A stretch of 29,708 nucleotides of DNA from CBDTTM01 sp965363355 (GTDB lineage Bacteria; Bacillota; Negativicutes; Selenomonadales; Selenomonadaceae), in the NCBI GenBank assembly GCA_965363355.1, contig CBDTTM010000008.1, forward strand, positions 1 to 29,708, given 5' to 3'. Shown here in pieces: positions 14,116-22,720 of the stretch. The notes beneath the pieces were generated by a model. The model ran no database searches, had not been told where the DNA came from, and saw nothing but the letters and a program-made list of their open reading frames with translations. The translations under genes and the position numbers were made by a program. Numbering within the stretch: the first letter of the stretch is position 1; each line of letters starts with the position of its first letter.

Positions 14116-15537
14116 CTAAACTTCATGCGGGCCAAAGCCGCAGGTGCCTCGTTCTTTGTAGAGTTCTTGCTGATCTTTCTCACAGCCTGCCGGAACCACG
14201 AACCGGTCACGAATCTTTGCGACCGCGAGCAAGTGGAACATCGCTTCGATATCCTCTGCCGATAGGCCGGTGTCTTCTGCCACTGCAGCTGTTTCGCCAT
14301 AGTTTTTGGCGTTCATATAGATTCTTACCGCCGAGAGCCTCTTCAATGTCTGCCGTATGACATCTTGATCGCCCGCAGCAAAAAGCTGCGCCATATATTC
14401 GACAGGGATACGCATTTGATCCGCTTTCGGAAGAAATACTTCGGCGGCAACATTGTTCAGAATCGGACTCATTGGCGGGATGTACCAAACCATCGGCAAA
14501 GTCCTGTACTCCATGTGCAGCGGCAAAGCAATTTGCCATTTTTTAATCATTTTATATACGGGAGAAATCTTGGCTGCCTCGATCCAGTTTTCTGAAATCC
14601 CCGATTTTCTTGCTTCTTCTTGGACTGTTTCATCATTAGGATCCAAAATCAGATCTTGATGGCATTTATAAATATCACGTTCAACAGTTGTCGAAGCCGC
14701 AGCTTCAACGGCATCTGCATCATAAAGCAATACGCCAAGGTAACGCATGCGTCCTACACAGGTTTCCGAGCAAATCGTCGGTTCACCATTTTCTAAGCGC
14801 GGATAACAAAACACGCATTTTTCCGCCTTATTGGTTTCCCAGTTGAAATAGATTTTCTTGTAAGGGCAAACCGGTATGCAGTGACGCCAGCCACGGCAAG
14901 CATCTTGCGAAACTAAGACAACGCCATCTTCGTCTCTTTTGTACACAGCGCCCGATGGACAAGCGGCGACGCAGGCTGGATTCAAACAATGGTTGCAAAG
15001 GCGCGGCAAATATTTCATGAACACCCTATCGTAATCAAATGTAATCTTTTCCTGGAGCTTTGTAAGATTGACGTCACGAACAGCATGCTCGCTGCCGCCA
15101 GCTAAATCATCTTCCCAGTTAGGTCCCCAAGTGATTTCCATTTTTTCATTCGTCAAAATAGAACGAGGCCGTGCAATCGGCTGATGGTTTTTCTTACCGC
15201 TATGAATCAAGGTTTCATAATCATAGGTCCAAGGTTCAAAATAATCTTGCATGGTTGGCTGCTGTGGATGATAAAAAAGCTTTAGCATCCGCCCCGCTTT
15301 TGAGCCGGATTTTAACGACAACTCACCATTTTTCAGTTCCCAGCCACCTTTATAGTGGTCCTGGTCCTCCCACTTTTTCGGATAGCCTATGCCAGGCTTC
15401 GTCTCTACATTATTGAAATACATATATTCCGCCCCGCGACGGTTTGTCCATGTATTTTTACAAGTAATCGAACATGTATGACAGCCAATGCATTTGTCCA
15501 AATTCATGACCATTGCGATTTGTGCTTTAATCTTCAA
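14116..15537 (-). CDS. narH: respiratory nitrate reductase beta subunit NarH
   Basis: 473 residues carrying four Fe-S clusters that wire NarI to NarG. Motifs: CIGCHTCSITCKNTW near the start, CNHCLNPACVAACPSGAV, CRGWRHCIPVCPYKK (Trp in place of a Cys, the 3Fe-4S cluster) and CVFCYPRLENGEPTICSETC. I choose TTG 15537: GGAGG lies 9 bases upstream and the product begins MKIKAQIAMVMNLDKC, aligning with E. coli MKIRSQVGMVLNLDKC. An earlier TTG at 15546 sits against the ribosome binding site. The start lies inside the narG end (11-bp overlap). Confidence 0.97.
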   Translation of the reverse strand: MKIKAQIAMVMNLDKCIGCHTCSITCKNTWTNRRGAEYMYFNNVETKPGIGYPKKWEDQDHYKGGWELKNGELSLKSGSKAGRMLKLFYHPQQPTMQDYFEPWTYDYETLIHSGKKNHQPIARPRSILTNEKMEITWGPNWEDDLAGGSEHAVRDVNLTKLQEKITFDYDRVFMKYLPRLCNHCLNPACVAACPSGAVYKRDEDGVVLVSQDACRGWRHCIPVCPYKKIYFNWETNKAEKCVFCYPRLENGEPTICSETCVGRMRYLGVLLYDADAVEAAASTTVERDIYKCHQDLILDPNDETVQEEARKSGISENWIEAAKISPVYKMIKKWQIALPLHMEYRTLPMVWYIPPMSPILNNVAAEVFLPKADQMRIPVEYMAQLFAAGDQDVIRQTLKRLSAVRIYMNAKNYGETAAVAEDTGLSAEDIEAMFHLLAVAKIRDRFVVPAGCEKDQQELYKERGTCGFGPHEV

Positions 15538-18500
15538 GCCAGTCAACCTCCTCCATCTTACGAACTACCACAAGCACATCGCGCTGATTGCCAGTCGGGC
15601 CATAATAATTAAAACCATAACTCAATTGCCCGTATCCACCGATCATATGCGTCGGTTTAACATGGATATGCGTCGGCGTATTGTGTGTACCACCGCGTGT
15701 TTTTGACAGTTTCGACCCTGGTACATTGATATGGCGATCTTGTGCATGATGCATATAAACCATGCCTCTAGGCATTCTCGGCGTAACGACCGCCCTTGAT
15801 GCGACTACACCATTTCGGTTGTAAAGCTCAAGCCAGTCATTATCCTTGACCCCGATTTGTTCTGCATCTTCCACATTCAACCACACCGATTGCCCCCCAC
15901 GGAACAATGTCAACATTTGTTGATTGTCAAAATACATGCTATGAACGCTCCATTTGTTATGGGGCGTCAGGTATTTTAGGGTAATTTCTTTGACATCGCC
16001 TTGCTTACCCGCACGCTTGAGCGGCATATAATCGAGAATCGGTTTATAATTTGCCAAGTTTTCGCCCCACTCAAGCATCATTTCATGATCGAGATAATAA
16101 GACTGCCGCCCTGTGATCGTACGAAATGGAAGCTTTTCTTCAATGTTCGTCGTAAATGGTGAATACCTCCGGCCATCTTTATTGGCTCCTGTAAATAAAG
16201 GCGTCGGAATCGCTTGGCGAGGCTGCGCCACAATCTGTTCGAAGGTAAACTTTTCTGCCTCACGACCCGATGCAAGATGTTTAAGCGGTACGCCAGTTTT
16301 TTCCTCCATCTTCTCCCACGCCCGAACTGCAACACTGCCATTCGATGCCGAAGATAAATGCAAAACTGCCTGACAAGCATTATAAGCCGTAGATATATCC
16401 GGCAGACCATGAGAAAGCAGTTTCTCATCCTGGATCACTCCATTGATGCGGCGAAGATCTTCATATTCCTCTTCGACTTTCCATTTCACGCCTTTCGTGC
16501 CGAACCCATTCTTTTTGATATTTGGACCAAGACCAATCTGTTTTTCATAGATTTTCTTGTAATCGCGCTTGACCACAGAAATATTCGGCATCGTTTTACC
16601 TGGTATAGGCTCACAATCTCCTTTTGACCAATCACGTACCTTGCCTAACGGCTGCGCTGTCTCGCCTTCCGAATCATGCTGGATTGGTGAAGACATGACA
16701 TCTTGATATTCTGGCATATCCACTTCTTTTGCCAAATCAGAGACAGCCTTCCCTAAGACCTTGAAGATTTCCCAATCCGTCTTAGATTCCCATAAACTAT
16801 CTACAGCCGGTTGGAACGGATGGATGAATGGATGCATGTCCGTTGAAGACATGTCCGTTTTTTCATACCAGGTCGCCGCCGGCAAAACAATATCTGAATA
16901 AAGTGCCGTTCCAGCCATACGGAAATCTAGATTGACGAGCAAATCGAGCTTCCCTTTACCTGAAGCACTGTCATCTCGCCATTTTACTTCTTCCGGTTTC
17001 ACTGCGGACGCTTCTTCTTCAAATAATCCATTTTTCGTACCAAGTAAATATTTGAGGAAATATTCATGTCCCTTGGATGAAGAAGTTATGAGGTTAGAGC
17101 GCCAAACAATCAAATTCCTAGGGAAGTTCTCTTCTGCCGCGGGATCTTCAATGGCGAATTTCAAGTCTTTATTTTTTAGTTGCCTTGCGACAAAGGCTTG
17201 AATTTCCTCATTCGTCTGGTAGCCTTCTTTCGCGGCTTCTTCCGCAATCTTGCCACCGCTCTTATTGAACGCAGGATAAGATGGCAGCCAGCCAAGGCGC
17301 GCGGCCAAAACATTATAGTCCGCGGAATGGCGGTAACGCGGCTTTTTAACTAGCGGCGAAACCAAATCCTTCGTATCGATTTCATCCGAGCGCCACTGTT
17401 CCGTCGCAAAATAGAAAAATGACGTCCCATTTTGCAGTTTCGCGCCTGCGCCCCAATCACCACCTGACATGATCGCTGCCCAGCCCTCTGCCGGACGAAG
17501 CTTCTCCTGTCCGACGTAATGGGCCCAACCACCGCCATTGACGCCCTGCGTCGCAGTAAACATGATGATGTTGAGCACCGCACGATACGTGATGTCCGCA
17601 TGGTACCAGTGATTTATGCCACAGCCCATGATGATCATCGAACGACCCTTAGTCTTTATTGAATTATCGGCAAACTCCCGTGCCGTTTGGATGACGAGCT
17701 CCGCTTTGACGCCAGTTATTTTTTCCTGCCAAGCTGGTGTAAATGGCGTATCGTCTTCATAACTTCTCGCACATTCACCGCCTATACCCCGATCAATTCC
17801 ATAGTTTGCCAAAGTCAAATCATACACCGTTGCGACATACTTTTCACCGTCTTTTGTCTGTATGCGTTTGACCGGCAAAGCTCTTGTCACGATGCCTTCA
17901 CGATCTCCACCAAAGTACGGCATCTGTACGGCAATTACGGCATCTTTTTTGTCTATGACAGACAGCGCTGGCACGATTTTCGCTCCGGATTCGCTGTCTT
18001 CTAATTTAATATTCCATTTTTTCTCTTTTTCCCAGCGATCGCCCATGGTTCCATTGGGAATGACGATTCCATCTGTTTGTTCATCCCATAAGACCGGCTT
18101 GAATTCAGCATGCTTGCTCTCGCGGCCAAGGTCAGCGGCGTTTAAGAAACGGCCTGCTGTATACATGCCGTCTTCACCGTCTTTTTGATCGAACATCACA
18201 AAGAATGGGAAATCCGTATACGCCTTGGCATAGTCGGCAAAAAAGCTGCAGGACGAATCCTTATAATACTCTTTCAATATGACATGGCCCATCGCCATTG
18301 CCATCGCGCCATCGGTTCCAGTCTTCACATTGAGCCAAGTATCCGCCGTCGTAGTCGATTCAGCATAATCCGGTGAAACCGAAATAACCTTCGTCCCTTT
18401 ATAACGGACTTCCGTCAAGAAATGAGCATCCGGCGTCCTCGTCAAAGGAACATTCGAGCCCCAAGTGATGATATAGCCCGCATTGAACCAATCACTGCTT

Positions 18501-19225
18501 TCCGGGACATCCGTCTGATCGCCCCAAACCTGTGGGCTTGCCGGCGGTAAATCCGCATACCAATCATAAAAACTGAGACAGGCTCCGCCCATGAGGTTCA
18601 TGAACCTGGCTCCAGCTGCATAGCTCAGCATCGACATCGCCGGAATCGGCGAAAAAGCAAAATTGCGATCCGGTCCATACTTCTCAATGGTATAGAGCAT
18701 TGATGCCGCCACCATCTCAGAAGCTTCTTCCCAAGATACTCGAACAAAGCCCCCCATACCGCGGGCTTCTTTATAAGCTGCCGATTTTTCCGAATCTTCC
18801 ACAATAGAACGCCAAGCCTCTAATGCATTGGCGTGATTTTTCTTTGCCTCGCGCCAAAATCCCGCCAAGTTCCCCCTCATATAAGGGTATTTCACGCGCA
18901 AGGGACTATACATGTACCAAGAAAAAGCCGCTCCTCGTGGGCAGCCTCTTGGCTCAAAATCTGGCATATCCGCATCGTTTTCCGGATAATTGTAGTTTTG
19001 ATTTTCCCAAGTCACAATACCATTTTTGACAAATACGTTCCAACTGCAAGAACCCGTACAATTGACGCCATGCGTCGATCTGACGACTTTATCATAAGAC
19101 CAGCGGCCACGATACATTTCTTCCCAGCCACGGCCACCTTCTATTGTCTGCTGATGACCATCCGCACTTTTTCCCCGGGGAAGCAGATATTTCATTTTCT
19201 GAAAAATACTTCTGCTTTTTTTCAT
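15527..19225 (-). CDS. narG: respiratory nitrate reductase alpha subunit NarG
   Basis: 1232 residues, Mo-bisMGD enzyme reducing nitrate to nitrite. The FS0 cluster ligands are H52, C56, C60 and C95 (STHGVNCTGSCSW ... EPRGCPRG), the exact spacing of E. coli NarG. The Mo ligand Asp is expected at D225 (FYDWYADLPPASPQ). ADGHQQ near residue 21 stands where E. coli has ADGHGQ. There is no twin-arginine signal, so the enzyme should face the cytoplasm. GGAGG lies 8-9 bases before the ATG. First gene of narGHJI, behind an Fnr-dependent promoter. No molybdenum cofactor genes lie in the window. Confidence 0.98.
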   Translation of the reverse strand: MKKSRSIFQKMKYLLPRGKSADGHQQTIEGGRGWEEMYRGRWSYDKVVRSTHGVNCTGSCSWNVFVKNGIVTWENQNYNYPENDADMPDFEPRGCPRGAAFSWYMYSPLRVKYPYMRGNLAGFWREAKKNHANALEAWRSIVEDSEKSAAYKEARGMGGFVRVSWEEASEMVAASMLYTIEKYGPDRNFAFSPIPAMSMLSYAAGARFMNLMGGACLSFYDWYADLPPASPQVWGDQTDVPESSDWFNAGYIITWGSNVPLTRTPDAHFLTEVRYKGTKVISVSPDYAESTTTADTWLNVKTGTDGAMAMAMGHVILKEYYKDSSCSFFADYAKAYTDFPFFVMFDQKDGEDGMYTAGRFLNAADLGRESKHAEFKPVLWDEQTDGIVIPNGTMGDRWEKEKKWNIKLEDSESGAKIVPALSVIDKKDAVIAVQMPYFGGDREGIVTRALPVKRIQTKDGEKYVATVYDLTLANYGIDRGIGGECARSYEDDTPFTPAWQEKITGVKAELVIQTAREFADNSIKTKGRSMIIMGCGINHWYHADITYRAVLNIIMFTATQGVNGGGWAHYVGQEKLRPAEGWAAIMSGGDWGAGAKLQNGTSFFYFATEQWRSDEIDTKDLVSPLVKKPRYRHSADYNVLAARLGWLPSYPAFNKSGGKIAEEAAKEGYQTNEEIQAFVARQLKNKDLKFAIEDPAAEENFPRNLIVWRSNLITSSSKGHEYFLKYLLGTKNGLFEEEASAVKPEEVKWRDDSASGKGKLDLLVNLDFRMAGTALYSDIVLPAATWYEKTDMSSTDMHPFIHPFQPAVDSLWESKTDWEIFKVLGKAVSDLAKEVDMPEYQDVMSSPIQHDSEGETAQPLGKVRDWSKGDCEPIPGKTMPNISVVKRDYKKIYEKQIGLGPNIKKNGFGTKGVKWKVEEEYEDLRRINGVIQDEKLLSHGLPDISTAYNACQAVLHLSSASNGSVAVRAWEKMEEKTGVPLKHLASGREAEKFTFEQIVAQPRQAIPTPLFTGANKDGRRYSPFTTNIEEKLPFRTITGRQSYYLDHEMMLEWGENLANYKPILDYMPLKRAGKQGDVKEITLKYLTPHNKWSVHSMYFDNQQMLTLFRGGQSVWLNVEDAEQIGVKDNDWLELYNRNGVVASRAVVTPRMPRGMVYMHHAQDRHINVPGSKLSKTRGGTHNTPTHIHVKPTHMIGGYGQLSYGFNYYGPTGNQRDVLVVVRKMEEVDWLED

Positions 19226-19262
19226 TTTTTCGCAGCCTCCTCAATTTACACATACTATTGCA

Positions 19263-19305
19263 ATCATACCGTCAAAATATTCATTCGACTGTGAGAAACA
19301 TCACT
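19263..19305 (-). promoter_or_regulatory. narG promoter with Fnr box at -41.5
   Basis: Fnr box AGTGA-TGTTTC-TCACA (19305-19290), 9 of 10 consensus positions, centre 19297.5. A -10 TATGAT (19268-19263) predicts a start at 19256. The box centre is then exactly at -41.5, the class II activator position. No -35 hexamer is needed or seen. Confidence 0.85.
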
Positions 19306-19313
19306 TTTCCCGC

Positions 19314-19349
19314 AAAAAAAAATTCCACAAACTTATCTTTGCAGAATTT
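19314..19349 (-). terminator. terminator of fnr
   Basis: A 12-bp stem including two wobble pairs (19349-19338 with 19331-19320), 6-base loop, followed on the minus strand by a run of T (to 19314). It separates fnr from the narG promoter. Confidence 0.8.
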
Positions 19350-19380
19350 CTTAGGAATTTTATAATGTTTTTACGAAATT

Positions 19381-20055
19381 TTATTCTATGTTACAAATTT
19401 GCTTATCACAATTTTCGCAGTTGATCTGCTGACGAAGATACTCCAAATCTTTGATAAAAATACATTTATTCCTATATTCAATAACTCCACTCAAACGAAG
19501 TTCACTCATCAAGCGATTGAGACTTTCCCTAGCCGTGGCAGAGTAATTGGCTAAATCCTGATTGGTGAAGAGCACGGGAATTAAAACACCATCGGTTTGC
19601 CACTCGCCAAAACTGTTGCTTAACCTAATCAAGGTCGAATACAGCGCCCCTTTCTTTCCATACAGAAAAAGGTCCCGATATTTCGAATGCTGTTTTCTCA
19701 TATGCTCACTGACAATCTTCAATAAATCAATGGCAAGTGAAGGCCTTGTTACCAAATATTGTTCTAACAACCGAAAATCAATCGCATACACCTCACTTTT
19801 ACACTTGGCTATTGCATTGAAGATATACGTCGGATTATCTTGATACAGTGGCAGCTCTCCAATAATGCTATTGCACGATGCCAACCGCAAAGAAAGTTCT
19901 CTGCCCGTAGCCGCATATTTAGTGATGCTGATTTGACCAGATACCACAAAATAAAAATATTTTGCTTGTCCGCCCTCACGGAATAAAAACTCCCCTGGTG
20001 CTAAATGGATTTTTTCTCCCGGTATCTGAAAAAATTGTTGGACCAATCCTTCCAT
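19381..20055 (-). CDS. fnr: Fnr-type oxygen/redox regulator (Bacillus type)
   Basis: 224 residues, Crp/Fnr family: cyclic-nucleotide-like beta roll (about 15-110), dimer helix (about 105-135) and helix-turn-helix with recognition segment SATARESLNRLMSELR (E177, R181). C213, C216 and C221 (CENCDKQIC) at the very end have the C-x2-C-x4-C spacing of the 4Fe-4S cluster of B. subtilis Fnr, whose fourth ligand is an aspartate; D128 in YRDLFLYGKKGALYST is the likely match. There is no N-terminal cysteine cluster of the E. coli type. It should activate nar genes without oxygen at TGTGA-N6-TCACA. It shares one box with narK and is probably autoregulated. AAGGAAGAAG precedes the ATG. Confidence 0.92.
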   Translation of the reverse strand: MEGLVQQFFQIPGEKIHLAPGEFLFREGGQAKYFYFVVSGQISITKYAATGRELSLRLASCNSIIGELPLYQDNPTYIFNAIAKCKSEVYAIDFRLLEQYLVTRPSLAIDLLKIVSEHMRKQHSKYRDLFLYGKKGALYSTLIRLSNSFGEWQTDGVLIPVLFTNQDLANYSATARESLNRLMSELRLSGVIEYRNKCIFIKDLEYLRQQINCENCDKQICNIE

Positions 20056-20099
20056 TTTTCTTCTTCCTTAATATATAGGTAGTCCTTGGCTTTATATAA

Positions 20100-20105
20100 A
20101 TTCTA
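20100..20105 (-). promoter_or_regulatory. fnr promoter -10
   Basis: TAGAAT on the minus strand, predicted start 20093. The centre of the shared Fnr box (20134.5) is exactly at -41.5. A degenerate box (20112-20127) would sit at -26.5 and could mediate negative feedback (inference). Confidence 0.7.
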
Positions 20106-20126
20106 CATCACTGTAATTTATTTCAC

Positions 20127-20142
20127 TGTGATATTTCTCACA
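20127..20142. promoter_or_regulatory. shared Fnr box between fnr and narK
   Basis: TGTGATATTTCTCACA, a perfect TGTGA-N6-TCACA match. Its centre, 20134.5, is 41.5 bases from the predicted start of narK (20176) and 41.5 bases from that of fnr (20093). A weaker overlapping box, TGTAATTTATTTCACT, lies at 20112-20127. Confidence 0.9.
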
Positions 20143-20163
20143 TACACAAAATATTTTTTTCTT

Positions 20164-20169
20164 TATACT
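20164..20169 (+). promoter_or_regulatory. narK promoter -10
   Basis: TATACT, predicted start 20176, with the Fnr box centre at -41.5. The leader is about 32 bases and ends with GAGGG ahead of the narK ATG. Confidence 0.8.
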
Positions 20170-20207
20170 AAGATAATTCAAATATATTTTAAAAGAGGGT
20201 TTTATTT

Positions 20208-21539
20208 ATGCACACTTCACCAAAAACTCTTCCTGCGCGGCGGGAAATTATTCAGAACTGGAATCCTGAAGATTCTTCTTTTTGGAATACCTGTGGTCAA
20301 AAAATCGCCAAGCAAAATTTATATGTATCGACCTGGTCACTCACGCTCTCCTTTGTCGTTTGGACACTTTGGGCAACCCTCGCTGTCCACTTGAACACCG
20401 TTGGATTCACCTTATCTGATCAGCAAATCTTCACATTAGCAGCCTGTCCCGGCCTCGTCGGCGCGACGTGCCGACTGTTTTATACCTACATGCCTAGCAT
20501 TTTAGGCGGAAAAAACTGGACTCTTTTTTCTACAGCAATCATGCTCGTTCCCGTCATTGGCCTAGGGAATGCCATCCAAGACCCTACGACATCTTATCAG
20601 ACACTCCTCATACTCGTCTCTTTGATTGGTATTGCCGGAGCTAACTTCTCCTCCTCCATGGCCAATATCGGAAACTTTTTCCCTCGCAGCAGCAAAGGTA
20701 CCGCCCTTGGCATCAATGGCGGCATTGGCAATCTTGGTGTCTCCTTGATCTATTTGGTCACGCCAATTGCCACCGGTTTAGCTTTCCTCGGTGATTTTTT
20801 AGGCGGTCCGCAAATCACTTCCACCGGCAAAGCCATCTATCTTCAAATGGCTTGTTACATATGGGTGCTCCCCATCCTTGTCACCTTGCTGCTCATCATC
20901 CGTTTCATGGACAACCTGCCGACAACGCCGCAAAGCCCCAAGGCTGTATTGGCATTGCTCAGCAAAAAACATACCTGGATACTGACCTGGATCTATACTT
21001 GCGGCTTCGGTTCTTTCATCGGATATTCGGTAGCTCTGGCACTCCTCGTCAATAAAGAATTCCCTGAAGTTTCCTTCACTTATGCTGCTTTTATCGGCCC
21101 CTTGATCAGTGCACTTTGTCGTTCCTTTGGCGGTTGGTGGGCTGATAAGATTGACAGCGGTGCCAACATCACTTTTTACGCTTTGATTTTGATGCTTTTA
21201 TCCTCTGCTGGCATCCTATTTTTCATCCATGCGCATAATTTCGCCTTTTTCTTTACCAGTTTCTTACTCCTCTTCCTCGCCACTGGACTTGTTAATGGAG
21301 CGACCTTCCGCATGATGCCAATCGTATTTAAAAATCCCAAAGAATCCTCTTTGATCACGGGATTCACCGCAGCAATCGCCGCCTATGGTGCCTTCATCAT
21401 CCCTAAAATCTTCGGCTGGGCATATTCGAACTTCCATTGTGTAGATACTGCTTTTTACCTTTTGATACTGTATACGGCAATCACACTCGTTTTGACCTAC
21501 TATTACTACTATCGCAAAAACGCCAAAATAAAATGCTAA
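20208..21539 (+). CDS. narK: nitrate/nitrite transporter NarK
   Basis: 443 residues, major facilitator superfamily, twelve membrane helices. The family nitrate signature GANFSSSMANIGNFFP (from about 144) and its continuation KGTALGINGGIGNLGVS are present, as are both substrate-binding arginines, R89 (ATCRLFY) and R305 (ALCRSFGG), at the same numbers as in E. coli NarK. It imports nitrate and/or exchanges it for nitrite across the inner membrane, feeding NarG, whose active site faces the cytoplasm. Fnr-controlled promoter. It may be transcribed with the next small gene (55-bp gap, no terminator seen between them). Confidence 0.95.
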   Translation: MHTSPKTLPARREIIQNWNPEDSSFWNTCGQKIAKQNLYVSTWSLTLSFVVWTLWATLAVHLNTVGFTLSDQQIFTLAACPGLVGATCRLFYTYMPSILGGKNWTLFSTAIMLVPVIGLGNAIQDPTTSYQTLLILVSLIGIAGANFSSSMANIGNFFPRSSKGTALGINGGIGNLGVSLIYLVTPIATGLAFLGDFLGGPQITSTGKAIYLQMACYIWVLPILVTLLLIIRFMDNLPTTPQSPKAVLALLSKKHTWILTWIYTCGFGSFIGYSVALALLVNKEFPEVSFTYAAFIGPLISALCRSFGGWWADKIDSGANITFYALILMLLSSAGILFFIHAHNFAFFFTSFLLLFLATGLVNGATFRMMPIVFKNPKESSLITGFTAAIAAYGAFIIPKIFGWAYSNFHCVDTAFYLLILYTAITLVLTYYYYYRKNAKIKC

Positions 21540-21594
21540 ACGATACAAAGATCAAGTGTAGTAGCTGGAATATCTCTGTTCAGAAAGGAAATAT

Positions 21595-21861
21595 ATGATG
21601 AGCAAACGACCAAAAATAAAATTGACATTGATTGACCGTAAAGGCGAATCAATGTGCCACCATGGACATAAAATCGGGGATACCTTTGATTTTGATACCG
21701 ATCGCGGCAAGCTCTGTCCCATGGCAATGCATAGCGGCTTTCCTTTTATCGATATTCTTCGTTATGGTGGAACTGTCCCCGGTGGAAAAAGCGACAACAT
21801 CTGTTATTTTTCCTGTCCAGATGCTGATGTCCTCAATATTTTCCAAGTAGAAAAACTCTAA
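21595..21861 (+). CDS. TIGR04076-like small protein
   Basis: 88 residues, soluble. A beta-rich pattern with conserved-looking C20-HHGHKIGDTF, LCPMAMHSGFPFI and a late cysteine pair (ICYFSCPD) resembles the TIGR04076 family of small proteins from anaerobes, whose function is unknown to me. Four cysteines and a histidine pair could bind a metal or Fe-S cluster (inference). AAGGA precedes the ATG; a second ATG follows directly. It lies between narK and a strong terminator, so it should be induced with narK. Confidence 0.65.
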   Translation: MMSKRPKIKLTLIDRKGESMCHHGHKIGDTFDFDTDRGKLCPMAMHSGFPFIDILRYGGTVPGGKSDNICYFSCPDADVLNIFQVEKL

Positions 21862-21871
21862 AGACCTCTTC

Positions 21872-21901
21872 ACTGCCCAGGCGATCTTGGGCAGTTTTTT
21901 T
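21872..21901 (+). terminator. terminator of the narK unit
   Basis: An 8-bp stem ACTGCCCA/TGGGCAGT with an 8-base loop, followed by seven T. Confidence 0.92.
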
Positions 21902-21972
21902 ATTCTCCCCCCCTAAAAAACATTGCCCCGCTCAAATCCTCTCACAGTAATATTTTTCACATTTTTCGTCAC

Positions 21973-22015
21973 AGTGATATAAATCACTGTGTATTTATAC
22001 CTTTTCACTTATACT
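21973..22015 (+). promoter_or_regulatory. Fnr-dependent promoter of the HPP gene
   Basis: Box AGTGA-TATAAA-TCACT (21973-21988), a perfect inverted repeat with 8 of 10 consensus bases, centre 21980.5. The -10 TATACT (22010-22015) predicts a start at 22022, putting the box centre at -41.5. A weaker box, AGTAATATTTTTCACA (21946-21961), is centred at -68.5. Confidence 0.82.
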
Positions 22016-22048
22016 GTAAAAACATCTTATTTTTCGCGGAGGACCTTA

Positions 22049-22687
22049 ATGCCATTATTTCAAAATAAAAACCTATTTCGAATCCCTAAAAAACTGCTGC
22101 GCAATCTTATTATTTGGAGCGGTGGAACGATTACCATCAGCCTCATCGCCCTATTGGTGCAGCACAGTTCTTTATTGCTGCTCATCCCGCCTTTCGGGGC
22201 CACCTGCTTCATCATATTCTTTCTGCCGCAAAGTTCTTTTGCCAATCCGCTCAGTATCATTGGCAGCCATTTTTTGACGACCTCTATTGGCTTGATCTGC
22301 CAGTCTCAGCTCGGAACTGACTGGTGGGTTTATGGCATTTCCGTCGGCATGGCCATGATGATCATGCAACTGACGAAGACCATGCATCCACCAGCGGCCG
22401 GCAATCCCCTATTCATTTTGATGCAACCCCCGGAATCTTGGCCAATTGCCCTCGTCCCAATCATGGTATGCAGTCTGCTTTTAGGTGCAGCTTCCTACAC
22501 CTATCGGCAGCTAATTGACTATCGGCTCCAGCGCCCTCGCGGTATCCAGCCTACCTTGTGGCAAAAAATCAAATGGCAGCTCTTGGCTCTCTACACAACC
22601 GAAACCAGCTATATCCTTCATTCGACAGCACTCATAACCTCTATCATCGCAGTCGGCAGCCTCTATGCAACAGGCATTCATCATTAA
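22049..22687 (+). CDS. HPP family membrane protein, candidate nitrite transporter
   Basis: 212 residues from the ATG at 22049, with GGAGG 6 bases ahead; a longer frame from 21989 would begin inside the promoter. Several membrane helices surround the family signature MHPPAAGNPL (about 110-119); PPFGATC near residue 48 also fits the HPP family. HPP proteins in cyanobacteria and chloroplasts have been linked to nitrite transport. Here the gene has its own Fnr box and stands next to narK, so nitrite movement during nitrate respiration is a sensible role (inference). The C-terminus has two more hydrophobic segments. No terminator was seen after it. Confidence 0.85.
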   Translation: MPLFQNKNLFRIPKKLLRNLIIWSGGTITISLIALLVQHSSLLLLIPPFGATCFIIFFLPQSSFANPLSIIGSHFLTTSIGLICQSQLGTDWWVYGISVGMAMMIMQLTKTMHPPAAGNPLFILMQPPESWPIALVPIMVCSLLLGAASYTYRQLIDYRLQRPRGIQPTLWQKIKWQLLALYTTETSYILHSTALITSIIAVGSLYATGIHH

Positions 22688-22720
22688 AGACCGCCGTAAA
22701 GAAACAGAAAACCTCATTTG

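Noticed and set aside
15527..19225. A twin-arginine export signal on NarG, which would place the active site outside.
   Set aside because: The N-terminus has no R-R-x-F-L-K type motif; it resembles the NarG remnant region of cytoplasm-facing enzymes.
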